Below are positions 42,877 through 51,933 of a stretch of 61,069 nt of DNA, piece by piece (position 1 is the first letter of the stretch; every line of letters starts with the position of its first letter). Made by a program: the position numbers and the translations under genes. The notes beneath the pieces are model-generated. The model worked only from the letters and a program-made list of their open reading frames with translations, was not told where the DNA came from and searched no databases. Origin of the DNA: Paracoccaceae bacterium (GTDB taxonomy: Bacteria > Pseudomonadota > Alphaproteobacteria > Rhodobacterales > Rhodobacteraceae); the NCBI GenBank assembly GCA_029244725.1, contig JAQWQJ010000010.1, forward strand, positions 1-61,069, in the 5' to 3' direction.

Positions 42877-43935
42877 ATGACACAACCAATGGTCAGCCTT
42901 CGCGGGCTTTACAAAATCTTCGGTGCCAAAGACAAGGACATGGTCCAGTTTGTCAAAGACGGCATGAGCAAAGACGATCTTCTGGCGCAGCACAAACATG
43001 TGCTGGGCTTGAACGACATCAACGTCGATATGCAGGCCGGTGAAATCACCGTGGTGATGGGGCTTTCGGGCTCTGGTAAATCCACTTTGATCCGTCACCT
43101 CAATCGCCTGATTGAACCCACGGCAGGTGAAATCCTGATCCAGGGCGAAGACGTGATGAAGTTGTCGGATGACGATCTCCGCACAGCCCGTCAGCAGAAA
43201 ATGTCGATGGTGTTCCAGAAGTTCGCGCTTCTGCCTCACAAGACCGTTCTCAAAAACGCGGGCATGCCCCTTTCGGTGCGTGGCCAAGACGAAGCGGCTT
43301 GCGATACCGAGGCCACAAAATGGCTCGAACGCGTCGGTCTTAAAGGATACGAGAACCACCATCCGGCGCAGCTTTCTGGCGGTATGCAACAGCGTGTGGG
43401 CATTGCCCGCGCTCTGACGGCAAACACAGACATTATGCTGATGGACGAGGCGTTCTCGGCGCTTGACCCGCTGATCCGTACGGACATGCAGGATCTGTTG
43501 CTGGAACTGCAAAAAGAGCTTCACAAAACGATCGTGTTCATTACGCACGATCTGGACGAAGCCCTAAAACTTGCCGATCATCTTGTGATCCTTAAAGACG
43601 GCTACGTGGTCCAACAGGGTGAGCCCCAGCACATCCTTCTGAACCCAAATGATCCGTATATCGAAGACTTCGTCAGCGATATTAACCGTGCACGTGTTCT
43701 TCGTGTTCGCTCGATCATGACACATCTTGAAGATGGCAAAATTCCCGCGGACGCCCACGGCGAAGTCGATATCGATGCAACGCTCGAAAGCATGATCGCG
43801 AAGTCGGGTGGTGACACATCACACGCCTACATCGTTATGCGTGACGGCGAAGCCGTTGGCACGTTAGACATGACCGCACTGGTTCGGGCGCTAGTTCCGC
43901 GCGCAGCACCAGAAGATGGCGCGCGCAACTACTGA
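42877..43935 (+). CDS. ABC transporter ATP-binding protein, glycine betaine/proline type (ProV-like)
   Basis: The protein has 352 residues. Walker A is GLSGSGKST near 63-71, the signature is LSGGMQQRVGIA and Walker B is IMLMDEAFSALD, with the DEAFSALD form that marks the betaine family (ProV). The C-terminal third is a CBS-like regulatory tail (about residues 275-345). The long N-terminal insertion before the first strand is typical of ProV proteins. Confidence 0.92.
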   Translation: MTQPMVSLRGLYKIFGAKDKDMVQFVKDGMSKDDLLAQHKHVLGLNDINVDMQAGEITVVMGLSGSGKSTLIRHLNRLIEPTAGEILIQGEDVMKLSDDDLRTARQQKMSMVFQKFALLPHKTVLKNAGMPLSVRGQDEAACDTEATKWLERVGLKGYENHHPAQLSGGMQQRVGIARALTANTDIMLMDEAFSALDPLIRTDMQDLLLELQKELHKTIVFITHDLDEALKLADHLVILKDGYVVQQGEPQHILLNPNDPYIEDFVSDINRARVLRVRSIMTHLEDGKIPADAHGEVDIDATLESMIAKSGGDTSHAYIVMRDGEAVGTLDMTALVRALVPRAAPEDGARNY

Positions 43936-43948
43936 TCTATCAATGATT

Positions 43949-43972
43949 TGCGAAGGCCTTAGGGCCTTCGCA
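43949..43972. terminator. Terminator hairpin between convergent proV-like and pxpA genes
   Basis: TGCGAAGGCC at 43949-43958 pairs perfectly with GGCCTTCGCA at 43963-43972, around TTAG. It lies between two convergent genes and may act in both directions. Confidence 0.75.
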
Positions 43973-43986
43973 GCCTCTAGGCCAAT

Positions 43987-44763
43987 TTACCTGAGCTTCA
44001 GGCCAGTGAACTGAGCAACTTTAATCCCAGCCATTTCCAATGCACGACGCGTTTCGCGGGCGATATCTACGGCCTCGGGCGTATCTCCGTGTAGGCAAAT
44101 CGTATCAATCCGCGTGGTAATTTCTTTCCCGCTTTCGGTAATGATCGCCCCTGCTTTTACCATCTTCACCATCCGCACTGCGGCAAGATTGGCGTCATGA
44201 ATGACAGCGCCGGGCAAGCTTCGATCTACTAAGGTCGCATCGTCGTTATAGGCCCGATCCGCAAATATTTCGCACGCGGCATGACAGCCAAGCTCACTAG
44301 CCGCGGCCTCTTGCGCCGTTCCTGCCATAACCATAACGATAACATCAGGCGCGACGGACAGGGCGGCACGGTAGCATGCAAGCGCCATTTCTTTGTCCTC
44401 AGACGCCATGTTTGCCATTGCGCCGTGCAGCTTGATGTGGCGCATTTCACCGCCCAAAGCACGCGCCATAGCCTGTGCCGCACCAACCTGATAGCGGACC
44501 AAATTCCCAAGGCTATCAGCAGGCAACTTCATCCGTTGTCGCCCAAACCCTTGCAGATCGGCGAAACCGGGATGTGCACCAATACCGACCCCGCGCTTAA
44601 TGGCGGTATCCATTGTTGCTGCCATCACGTCGGGATCACCCGCATGCATGCCACACGCAACATTGGCCGAAGTCACTATATCCAAAAGCGCAGGATCATC
44701 GCCCTTCGACCAAGGGCCAAAGCTTTCACCCATGTCTGCATTTAGGTCGACTGAAAGTGTCAT
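43987..44763 (-). CDS. pxpA: 5-oxoprolinase subunit A (LamB/YcsF family)
   Basis: The protein has 258 residues, the family length. It starts with SVDLNADMGESFGPW and has NVACGMHAGDPDVM, the HPGFADLQGFGRQRM block and IKLHGAMANM. It overlaps the pxpC gene by 4 bases. With PxpB and PxpC it opens 5-oxoproline to glutamate using ATP. Confidence 0.93.
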   Translation of the reverse strand: MTLSVDLNADMGESFGPWSKGDDPALLDIVTSANVACGMHAGDPDVMAATMDTAIKRGVGIGAHPGFADLQGFGRQRMKLPADSLGNLVRYQVGAAQAMARALGGEMRHIKLHGAMANMASEDKEMALACYRAALSVAPDVIVMVMAGTAQEAAASELGCHAACEIFADRAYNDDATLVDRSLPGAVIHDANLAAVRMVKMVKAGAIITESGKEITTRIDTICLHGDTPEAVDIARETRRALEMAGIKVAQFTGLKLR

Positions 44764-45785
44764 GTATTGTCCTTTTCGAACTCGTCACCAGCGCTCATGC
44801 CACCGATTAACTGATAAGATAACAGATCCGGAATGGATCTTGGATCCCGTATCAAAGGCTCAACCTTGCCTCGTAAGCCACCGCGACACGCCTTTTCCCG
44901 ACGTTCAATTTCTACAGCTTGCGATAACGACACAAATACAAACCTCAACGTGGCGCCGGGCTGGGCTTGCGCGACCTTGGGCAAATCCGCTGGAAGCACC
45001 GAACCTATGCGCGGATACCCCCCTGTTGTTTGACATTCGCTCAACAACACAAAGGGTGTGCCATCACCTGTAATCTGAATATCGCCGGGCACAATTACCT
45101 CGGACAGCACGCTTAGCCCCGCGTCACTTTTAAACCCCTGCCCATCTGATAAAACACGAACCCCCATTCGGTTGCCACGAGTGTCTCGGCGAAACTCGGT
45201 CGCTTCAAATCTTGCAATTTCTGAGGGCGCGAAGAAATCCGTCTGTAGGCTTTTCACTATTCGCACAGTCCCACCGGTATACCGCGTGTCAGAAACCAGC
45301 GTCATACCGGTCTCGCCCTGCGTATCTGCGCCAATTGCCAAATGTTGCCCAGACACCAACGATGCGCCAAGCCCGGCGGCTTGATGACTGCTGCGCCCCC
45401 CGAGAACTTCCGGTGTCGCAATGCCCCCGCCAATGTGGAGATAGCCATAACTGCCAGCCTCAGCCGCCCCAATACTCAGCGTTTGCCCTTTGGTCAGCAT
45501 GTAACTGGCGTTCCAAGCGATCTTTTCGCCGTCGACAAGCGCGCGCATTCTGCCCCCCGTCAAAGCAATGCGTATATCCTCCGACGCCTCAAACTCTCCG
45601 CCTATGCTGGCAAGCTCAAGTGCGGCCAATGTCTCAGACTGCCCAAGCAATGCTGCACCTTCGTACAACGCCAAACGATCAGCGGCGCCGCCTCGCGACA
45701 GGCCAAAAGCCAAATACCCTGCGCGCCCAAGGTCCTGTACGCTCACCCCAGGCCCAGCGCGGTGAACGATCAAACTGCGGTTCAT
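44760..45785 (-). CDS. pxpC: 5-oxoprolinase subunit C (KipA/AHS2 family)
   Basis: The protein has 341 residues. It opens with IVHRAGPGVSVQDLGRAGYLAFGLSRGGAADRLAL, the classic AHS2 N-terminus, and has FVLLSECQTTGGYPRIGSVLPADLPKVAQAQPG near residues 250-280. It lies between PxpB and PxpA genes with overlaps at both ends. It carries the carboxylase-like half of the oxoprolinase complex. Confidence 0.93.
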   Translation of the reverse strand: MNRSLIVHRAGPGVSVQDLGRAGYLAFGLSRGGAADRLALYEGAALLGQSETLAALELASIGGEFEASEDIRIALTGGRMRALVDGEKIAWNASYMLTKGQTLSIGAAEAGSYGYLHIGGGIATPEVLGGRSSHQAAGLGASLVSGQHLAIGADTQGETGMTLVSDTRYTGGTVRIVKSLQTDFFAPSEIARFEATEFRRDTRGNRMGVRVLSDGQGFKSDAGLSVLSEVIVPGDIQITGDGTPFVLLSECQTTGGYPRIGSVLPADLPKVAQAQPGATLRFVFVSLSQAVEIERREKACRGGLRGKVEPLIRDPRSIPDLLSYQLIGGMSAGDEFEKDNT

Positions 45786-46525
45786 GAAATAACCTCGCAG
45801 GTCGCGCCGCCGTTGGGGTCGTTCTGGTGTTCTGCAAGTTCTTCGACCGAGACCGGATGAAATTCAACCTCATCCCCGGGACGTAAAAGAAAAGGCTCAT
45901 CCGTTTCAGGTCGGAAAAGCTTTACCGCTGATTGCCCGATGTGGCGCCAACCAGTTGGGGTCGATACCGGAAAAAGAACCAACTGACGGATCGCCACGCA
46001 GAGTCCTCCGGCAGGCACTTTGGCCGTCAACTCTGTTTGTCGCGGAATGTCCCAACCCTTGGGCAACTCTCCCAGGTAGGGCATCCCTGGGGCAAAACCG
46101 ATGGTCTGTACGCGGACGCGAGTGCTTGAGATCGACGCAATGGCTTCTTTCGCGGTCATTCCTGCAACTTTCGCAGCCTCATCCAGCTGCGGTCCGGAAT
46201 TCCCGCCAAAGACTGTTGGCACACGCCAAAGCCGCCGACCTTTTGGAAGGGCAACAGCATACCAATCGCGGGTTTGCAGCAGCTCATCGAGCTTGCTTCG
46301 TAGGGCCTCATGGTCTTCGGCCAATGGGTCAAATCGCACATAGGTCGACACAAGTGACGTCGAGCATTCCTTGACCCCGCCCCAACCTGCCCCTTCAAGC
46401 GCAGCGCGAAAGGCCAAGGCCGCACGATTGGCGGTCTCGCTAAGACTGTCGCCAAAGCTGACCAGAAATCCATCGTAACCAGCGGTCCTAATAACTGGCC
46501 AATTATCACTCATATCTATGGGCAT
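45782..46525 (-). CDS. pxpB: 5-oxoprolinase subunit B (KipI/AHS1 family)
   Basis: The protein has 247 residues with YVRFDPLAEDHEAL, PTVFGGNSGPQLDEAAKVAGM, QTIGFAPGMPYLGELP and GGLCVAIRQLVLFPVSTPTGWRHIG, all typical of KipI/AHS1. It is the first gene of the pxpB-pxpC-pxpA set. Start at ATG 46525 or 46513 (MSDNWPV); no clear ribosome site decides. Confidence 0.92.
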   Translation of the reverse strand: MPIDMSDNWPVIRTAGYDGFLVSFGDSLSETANRAALAFRAALEGAGWGGVKECSTSLVSTYVRFDPLAEDHEALRSKLDELLQTRDWYAVALPKGRRLWRVPTVFGGNSGPQLDEAAKVAGMTAKEAIASISSTRVRVQTIGFAPGMPYLGELPKGWDIPRQTELTAKVPAGGLCVAIRQLVLFPVSTPTGWRHIGQSAVKLFRPETDEPFLLRPGDEVEFHPVSVEELAEHQNDPNGGATCEVIS

Positions 46526-46859
46526 AATTCAGTTTCTTGGTCCCAATTCCCCACGCCGTAAAACCTAGTGGCTGCGCTAAGGACACATTGACCGAAATTG
46601 TAGCATCTCGACAAGCACCATCCGACGGATCAGACAATCCACTTTGGCTTATCGTTACCTAGAACAATGATCCGCAACCTCGAAAGCTTCAATCATTGGC
46701 GTTCTCAGCTTCAGGTCAGGCACTTTGATTGTCCGAAGGCACGATCATCACCGCTTGCCTTGCCGTCAAACCAGCTCTGTTGCTGCGCTCATTAAACCAC
46801 CCACAAACGCAAAATCCCCCAGCGCTAGCCAGGGGATTTTTCTTATTGGTGCAATGGTT
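46526..46859. other. Intergenic region between pxpB and amtB
   Basis: I see no coding sequence in these 334 bases. It should hold the pxpB promoter on the minus strand and ends with the amtB terminator at 46811-46840. No operator-like repeat was noticed. Confidence 0.5.
46811..46840 (-). terminator. amtB terminator
   Basis: AAAATCCCC at 46811-46819 pairs with GGGGATTTT at 46832-46840; A and T runs flank both sides. It lies 20 bases downstream of the amtB stop. Confidence 0.8.
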
Positions 46860-48209
46860 TTAGGCAGCGTTCATTCCGGGGTAAGCTTCCATCCCCAACT
46901 CTGCCATATCAAGACCGTTGATCTCGGTCTCTTCATCGACTCGGATGCCAACCGTCTTTTTCAGGGCAAACCAAACCACCGAAGATGAAACGCAAACGAA
47001 TGCTCCAACTATCAGGATCGACGAAAGCTGAGTTCCCAAGCTTGCCGCATCGTTTGTGAAGACAACAGCAATCGTCCCCCAGATGCCTGCAAACAAGTGT
47101 ACTGGAATAGCACCGACAACATCGTCGATCTTCAAACGATCAAGCATTGGCACTGCAAAGACAACGATTGCACCGCCGACACCACCAATCAGCGTCGCGC
47201 TGATCAAAGACGGAGTCAAAGGTTCAGCCGTGATTGAAACGAGACCAGCCAAAGCGCCGTTCAGGATCATGGTCAGGTCAGGCTTTTTATACAGAAGTTG
47301 CGTCAAGATCAGCGCTGTCACCGCACCAGCTGCTGCGGATGTGTTGGTGTTTGAGAAAATCCGGCTGATGTCCGAAACGTTAGCTGCAGTGTCCATGTAT
47401 AGCTGCGAACCACCGTTAAAGCCAAACCAACCCAGCCACAGAATAAACGTACCCAGCGTTGCCAGCGATAGGTTAGAGCCTGGGAATGGGGTGACTTTGC
47501 CGTTTTTGTACTTGCCTAGACGCGGTCCTAAGATGATCGCACCACAGAGTGCCGCCCAACCGCCGACCGAGTGCACAACTGTTGAACCTGCGAAGTCTTG
47601 AAAGCCCATTGCGTCAAGAAAACCGCCGCCCCATTTCCAGCTGGCTTGGATCGGATAGATCACCGATGTCAGCAGGATAACGAAGACAAGGAAAGGCCAA
47701 AGCTTGATACGTTCAGCAACTGCACCTGATACAATTGAGGCCGTCGCCGCACAGAACATTAGCTGAAAGAAAAAGTCCGAACCCACTGATGCGTAGCTCA
47801 AATCTGGCTCTGCGCCCTCAAGACCAACAGGCTCTAACCCAGTTATCGAAAATGCACCGAGCACATTGGTTATCGTCCAGCCGTCGCCGGGATACATTAG
47901 GTTGTAACCCAAAATGTAAAAGAACAACGACGCGAGAGAGAACAATGCGATGTTTTTGGTAAGCTGCATCGCAACATTCTTGCCGCGCACGAGGCCTGCT
48001 TCAAGCATGGCAAAACCCGCAGCCATGAAAAAGACGAGGAAACCAGAAACCAAGAACATAAAGGTCGTAAATATAAAGCCGATTTCTGCGTTTAACAGTG
48101 TCGAGCCCGCTTCTTGCGCCAACCCCATTTGCGGAGCCATCACAAGCGCAACGGGCAGCGCAATTTTTGCCAATCTAGTCATTTCCATATTTCCATTCTG
48201 AGTGATCAT
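46860..48209 (-). CDS. amtB: Ammonium transporter
   Basis: The protein has 449 residues with a signal-like first helix (LAKIALPVALVMAPQMGLAQ) and 11 further helices. Amt motifs: AGFAMLEAGLVRGKNVAMQL, DFAGSTVVHSVGGWAAL with the first pore histidine, WLGWFGFNGGSQL, and AIPVHLFAGIWGTIAVVF with the second pore histidine. It is cotranscribed with glnK upstream (4-base overlap), the standard nitrogen-control arrangement. GlnK binds and blocks the pore. Confidence 0.95.
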   Translation of the reverse strand: MITQNGNMEMTRLAKIALPVALVMAPQMGLAQEAGSTLLNAEIGFIFTTFMFLVSGFLVFFMAAGFAMLEAGLVRGKNVAMQLTKNIALFSLASLFFYILGYNLMYPGDGWTITNVLGAFSITGLEPVGLEGAEPDLSYASVGSDFFFQLMFCAATASIVSGAVAERIKLWPFLVFVILLTSVIYPIQASWKWGGGFLDAMGFQDFAGSTVVHSVGGWAALCGAIILGPRLGKYKNGKVTPFPGSNLSLATLGTFILWLGWFGFNGGSQLYMDTAANVSDISRIFSNTNTSAAAGAVTALILTQLLYKKPDLTMILNGALAGLVSITAEPLTPSLISATLIGGVGGAIVVFAVPMLDRLKIDDVVGAIPVHLFAGIWGTIAVVFTNDAASLGTQLSSILIVGAFVCVSSSVVWFALKKTVGIRVDEETEINGLDMAELGMEAYPGMNAA

Positions 48210-48544
48210 AATGCGTCCTCGTTCATCTCACCTGTCCGCACGCGGACAGCTTGGGTTACGTCGAGAACGAAGATTTTTCCGTCTCCGATCTTGCCAGTTC
48301 GCGCCGAGGATGTGATCGCTTCGATTGCGTCATCAGCCATCGCACTAGGAACAGCAATTTCGAGTTTGATTTTCGGGACAAAATTGACCGAGTATTCCGC
48401 CCCTCTGTAAATTTCGGTGTGACCTGATTGCGTGCCAAAACCCTTGATTTCATGCACCGACATGCCGCGCACGCCGATAGCGCTGAGCGCCTCACGAACC
48501 TCGTCAAGCTTGAATGGCTTTATGGTTGCTATGATAAGTTTCAA
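48206..48544 (-). CDS. glnK: PII nitrogen regulatory protein
   Basis: The protein has 112 residues with the PII signature MKLIIATIKPFKLDEVREAL, the uridylylated tyrosine in the T-loop as the EIYRGAEYSVNFVPK stretch, and the C-terminal signature GRTGKIGDGKIFV-like block (SARTGKIGDGKIFV). The start codon is TTG at 48544, set by the invariant PII N-terminus and an AGGAG site. Upstream of amtB, it is the GlnK form. Confidence 0.95.
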   Translation of the reverse strand: MKLIIATIKPFKLDEVREALSAIGVRGMSVHEIKGFGTQSGHTEIYRGAEYSVNFVPKIKLEIAVPSAMADDAIEAITSSARTGKIGDGKIFVLDVTQAVRVRTGEMNEDAL

Positions 48545-48816
48545 AGCGTCGTCTCCTGTTTATTTCTACTTCATGACACGAGCGTAGAAATTGCTGCGAC
48601 GCAGCACAATGAATACAAAAGAGCGAAATAGGGTGTTTGCAGGGAATGGCGTAATCTCTGTGCAAGAACCTTGATTGTGACCAAATTCTAGGCAGATTAC
48701 CTACGAATGAACCCGTGAACGCCGAACTTTACGACCGCTAAGCAGGTGAAATTTGCAGCCGAGTCTTTTGGATTTGGTCTGATGCGTGGGCTTAACTTAG
48801 CGTGATCGGATGGTTT

Positions 48817-49596
48817 TTAGCCTTTGCGGCCGATCAGCGGTACGGCCGTAAGATAATACGCGACCCCAATAAACCCAGCACCACCGATGACATTGCCAAG
48901 TGACACCCAAGCCAAATTGTATAGCCCACCGGTGATTGAAACGCTTTCCGGATGATTGCCCAAAAGGGAAATCGTGAACACGGTCATGTTTGCAATACTA
49001 TGTTCAAACCCTGCGGCCACGAACGCAAAAAGGCACCAGAAGATCAAAATGCATTTCGCCGAGTCACTGGTCGTTCGCGCGGCCATCCAGATGGCTAGGC
49101 AAATCAGCCAATTGCAGATCATCGCACGTGCCAGAAGCTCAGTGATCGTGCTGCTCATTTTGAATTCTGCCACTTGATGCACGAGCGACCCTTCGTCCCC
49201 GACCCAGCCGCTTTGATTGCCTATGACGACCAACAACGACAGCATCAACGCCCCGACAAGATTGCCCCACCAGCAAAGCACCCAATCAATTAGCACCGTT
49301 GAGGCTCTAACCCGCTTATAGAAAAAGCCAAACGTCATATACATGATGTGACCCGAAAACAGCTCGGCGCCTGCGAACATGATCAGCGTCAACGTGATCC
49401 CAAATAGGGAACCCATCACCAGCTTTTGCAGCGACGCATCAACATCATTGCCCAATGTCAGAATCAAAGCGACACCGACCCCGACATAGGCCCCGGCCAT
49501 CATCGTCAGGATCAGATATCCGATGGGATTGCGCTTTGAGTACTCAATCTTCTCAACCGCAATCTCGGCAAATTCGCGTGTGATGTTGTGATTCAA
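48817..49596 (-). CDS. Formate/nitrite transporter family channel (FocA/NirC)
   Basis: The protein has 259 residues and six helices. Features are FAEIAVEKIEYSKRNPIGYL, GAELFSGHIMYM with the omega-loop region, WWGNLVGAL, and FEHSIANMTVFTISLL with the pore histidine. These channels move formate, nitrite or hydrosulfide. No nitrite or formate enzyme gene is next to it, so the ion is not determined. Confidence 0.9.
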   Translation of the reverse strand: MNHNITREFAEIAVEKIEYSKRNPIGYLILTMMAGAYVGVGVALILTLGNDVDASLQKLVMGSLFGITLTLIMFAGAELFSGHIMYMTFGFFYKRVRASTVLIDWVLCWWGNLVGALMLSLLVVIGNQSGWVGDEGSLVHQVAEFKMSSTITELLARAMICNWLICLAIWMAARTTSDSAKCILIFWCLFAFVAAGFEHSIANMTVFTISLLGNHPESVSITGGLYNLAWVSLGNVIGGAGFIGVAYYLTAVPLIGRKG

Positions 49597-49726
49597 TCCA
49601 CTGCGTCCCTCTGGTAGATGCGTGGCATTCCACCATCAACATTTCCTGAAGCCTACGACCGCGCACAGACACCGCTCAAGTTCACATATTGTAGCACCCC
49701 TTAGCGGCGCTTGATCTCAGTTCAAA

Positions 49727-50494
49727 TCAAACCAATGTTTCGAAAAGCGTCGCGACAGCGATAAACGCCAAAAAGCCCAATATGAGCGGTCGAAGGTTCA
49801 AATGGGACATCGTGCGAAATAGAATTGCCCCTACCCACACTCCAAGCATGATCGCTGGGCTGGCGAGTACCGCGTAAAAGATTGCCTCAGCGGTCATCAG
49901 CCCCATAAGCCAAAAGCTGACGACTGATATGCAGATTATACCGCCCGCCAATGCGCTTATGTTCGCCCGAGTACGCACGTTGTCGTCTCCGCGCGCCATT
50001 AATGCTGTAGCGAACAAAGGGCCTGCCATTCCAGTTAAACCTTGGGTCGTGCCGGATATCGCCCCAACGACATAATTCAACTTTGGCGACATGAGTGCCG
50101 CCGCCTTGCTTTGCTGTGCCATTAGCGCCACCGAAGCTAGGACGAACAGAGACATCACGACCTTCACGTAATCTGGATTTGCGACGGTCAATAGCAACGT
50201 TCCAAACGGTACAAACACGAAAAACATCGCAAGCATTGGCAAAATGGTTTTTCGCTCAGCCTCGCGGATCGATAAGCGCAATAGTCCCAGTGAAACGGGA
50301 ATTTCGATTAAAATCTCAATAACAACAGCCTGCGCCGGACCATAAAGCACGGCCAAAGCGGGCACCGTCAGTAGCGCAGATCCAAAGCCTGTGAACCCGC
50401 GTATGATACCGGCGAGAAACACGATGATCATCATCGCAAAAAAGCTCATGCCAAAATCGACTTCAAAGCCAAAATTCATGATGAAATCGTGCAC
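49727..50494 (-). CDS. TSUP (TauE/SafE) family permease
   Basis: The protein has 255 residues and about eight helices. The repeat motif is seen as IRGFTGFGSALLTVPALAVLYGP in the first half and AISGTTQGLTGMAGPLFATALMA in the second. TauE members export sulfite or sulfoacetate, others move sulfur compounds. It could dispose of the sulfite released by the sulfonate pathways, but it is more than 20 kb from them, so this remains open. Confidence 0.88.
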   Translation of the reverse strand: MHDFIMNFGFEVDFGMSFFAMMIIVFLAGIIRGFTGFGSALLTVPALAVLYGPAQAVVIEILIEIPVSLGLLRLSIREAERKTILPMLAMFFVFVPFGTLLLTVANPDYVKVVMSLFVLASVALMAQQSKAAALMSPKLNYVVGAISGTTQGLTGMAGPLFATALMARGDDNVRTRANISALAGGIICISVVSFWLMGLMTAEAIFYAVLASPAIMLGVWVGAILFRTMSHLNLRPLILGFLAFIAVATLFETLV

Positions 50495-50636
50495 TAAAAA
50501 ATTCCAGTTTTAAAACTGCGTTACGCGAAAACATTGAAGATATTTCGGTTGAAGGTCCACATCCAATTTCGACCCAAGCGTGTTGCCTCAAACCAAATTT
50601 GAGTGCTCGCGACATGCAGGGTTGCTCTTTTGGTTT

Positions 50637-50664
50637 TATTTATGTGCTGGTTCGCATATAAATA
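50637..50664. promoter_or_regulatory. Inverted repeat upstream of the TetR gene
   Basis: TATTTATGTGC at 50637-50647 and GCATATAAATA at 50654-50664 pair with one mismatch and a 6-base spacer. It ends 9 bases before the TetR ATG. It is probably the regulator's own operator. Confidence 0.6.
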
Positions 50665-50673
50665 GGAAGCAAC

Positions 50674-51276
50674 ATGACAAAACCAAAAGGTCGCCCCAGA
50701 CAATTCGACGAACTGAAGGTCAAGCAGGCCATTCTGCAGACATTCTGGGAAAAAGGCTTTGCCGCGACATCTCTGGACGATTTGTCAAAGGCAACCGACC
50801 TTGTTCGGCCAAGCCTTTATGGCGCGTTTGGGTCAAAAACAGACATGTACGTCATGGCGCTCGATACATTCCTGGAAAAACTGACCGACATTCGTATGTC
50901 GTTGGGCAAGACTGAAACCCATCAAGAAGCCCTCGAAGTATTTCTGTTGGGCATGACTGACGTTTACTACGATCAAACTTCGCAGAAACAACTCGGATGC
51001 TTCCTCGTAGGCACCGCCCTGACCGAGGCCCCCAACAATCCGATCATCCGCGAGGCTTTGGCGCAACGCATGGCGAAGTTCGAACAGATGCTAGAAATGA
51101 CGCTAAAAGCCAAATCGCCCAGCGCTTCCTCGACCAACATCAAACTTGCTGTCGAGCAGGCAACCGCCGTGATGCATTCGCTCGCAGTCCGCGCCCGTAC
51201 AGGTGAACCTCAACAAAACCTATCCACTTTTGCCCGCACCTCGTCGAAAATTATCGCAAGCTTACTTAAGGATTAA
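50674..51276 (+). CDS. TetR-family transcriptional regulator
   Basis: The protein has 200 residues. The N-terminal DNA-binding domain includes AILQTFWEKGFAATSLDDLSKATDLVRPSLYGAFGSKTDMYVMALDTFL (about residues 18-66), a standard TetR helix-turn-helix. The C-terminal domain (Cys-containing QKQLGCFLVGTALTEAP) resembles the TetR_C_ fold of AcrR-like repressors. It is followed 6 bases later by a membrane-protein gene, the likely regulated partner. Confidence 0.88.
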   Translation: MTKPKGRPRQFDELKVKQAILQTFWEKGFAATSLDDLSKATDLVRPSLYGAFGSKTDMYVMALDTFLEKLTDIRMSLGKTETHQEALEVFLLGMTDVYYDQTSQKQLGCFLVGTALTEAPNNPIIREALAQRMAKFEQMLEMTLKAKSPSASSTNIKLAVEQATAVMHSLAVRARTGEPQQNLSTFARTSSKIIASLLKD

Positions 51277-51281
51277 ATTAG

Positions 51282-51815
51282 ATGGCACATCCGCTAATAT
51301 CGCGCTTCTTTGACGTCATTACAGCGCATCGAAAAATTTTGAACCTTCCCGGTTCAGTAACTGGCAGACTTACAGCACAATGGGCCAAAATCATGGTATT
51401 CCCACAAGTGTTGGCACCGGTTCTTATCGTATTTGGCGTCCCAGCAGTGGACGTGCTTTTGATCTTCGCAGCTCGATTTGCGGCCATGCACATTGTTTGG
51501 CTGCTTGATCACTACACACCTTACGCGCGGGCGCTTGGGCTTTGCCATCTCGTCACTTTCGGGCCGTTATTCGTGTACTTCTCGCTAGAGTTTACTGCAA
51601 TCCAAGCCAACTGGGGCTCTCTGGGCTCTGTGTTCGTCTTTTACTACGCCGTCATCGCAGCTTGTCTTTACATGGACCTACGTGACCTTGTTCTGCATAT
51701 GGTCGGCCAACCATACCCAGCCTACATGCGCGATCACCACCGAAACGGGCACGTGACGATTGACGATCCACGGGTCGAAGAGCCCGTCACCGTTTTCAAC
51801 CGCGTGCTCTGGTGA
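51282..51815 (+). CDS. Hypothetical membrane protein
   Basis: The protein has 177 residues and about four or five hydrophobic segments. No family is recognised. A conserved-looking hydrophilic tail (HMVGQPYPAYMRDHHRNGHVTIDDPRVEEP) follows the last helix. It is cotranscribed with TetR (5-base gap), so it is probably the regulated target. Confidence 0.7.
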   Translation: MAHPLISRFFDVITAHRKILNLPGSVTGRLTAQWAKIMVFPQVLAPVLIVFGVPAVDVLLIFAARFAAMHIVWLLDHYTPYARALGLCHLVTFGPLFVYFSLEFTAIQANWGSLGSVFVFYYAVIAACLYMDLRDLVLHMVGQPYPAYMRDHHRNGHVTIDDPRVEEPVTVFNRVLW

Positions 51816-51883
51816 CCTACCCCTGATGCAAAGGCCCCGAAGCGCTATTCCATTTTCGACCAACGGGCCAAGTGACAAACGAA

Positions 51884-51911
51884 AAAAGGCGGACCATTTG
51901 GCCCGCCTTTT
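51884..51911. terminator. Bidirectional terminator between the membrane-protein gene and rplA
   Basis: AAAAGGCGG at 51884-51892 pairs perfectly with CCGCCTTTT at 51903-51911; A and T runs continue on both sides. It serves the plus-strand membrane gene and the minus-strand ribosomal operon. Confidence 0.85.
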
Positions 51912-51933
51912 CTTATTCTATAGTCCGTCGAGA

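Noticed and set aside
42862-43548. Open frame of 228 residues antisense to the ProV-like ATPase
   Set aside because: There is no family motif or ribosome site, and the opposite strand codes for an intact ATPase with all catalytic motifs.
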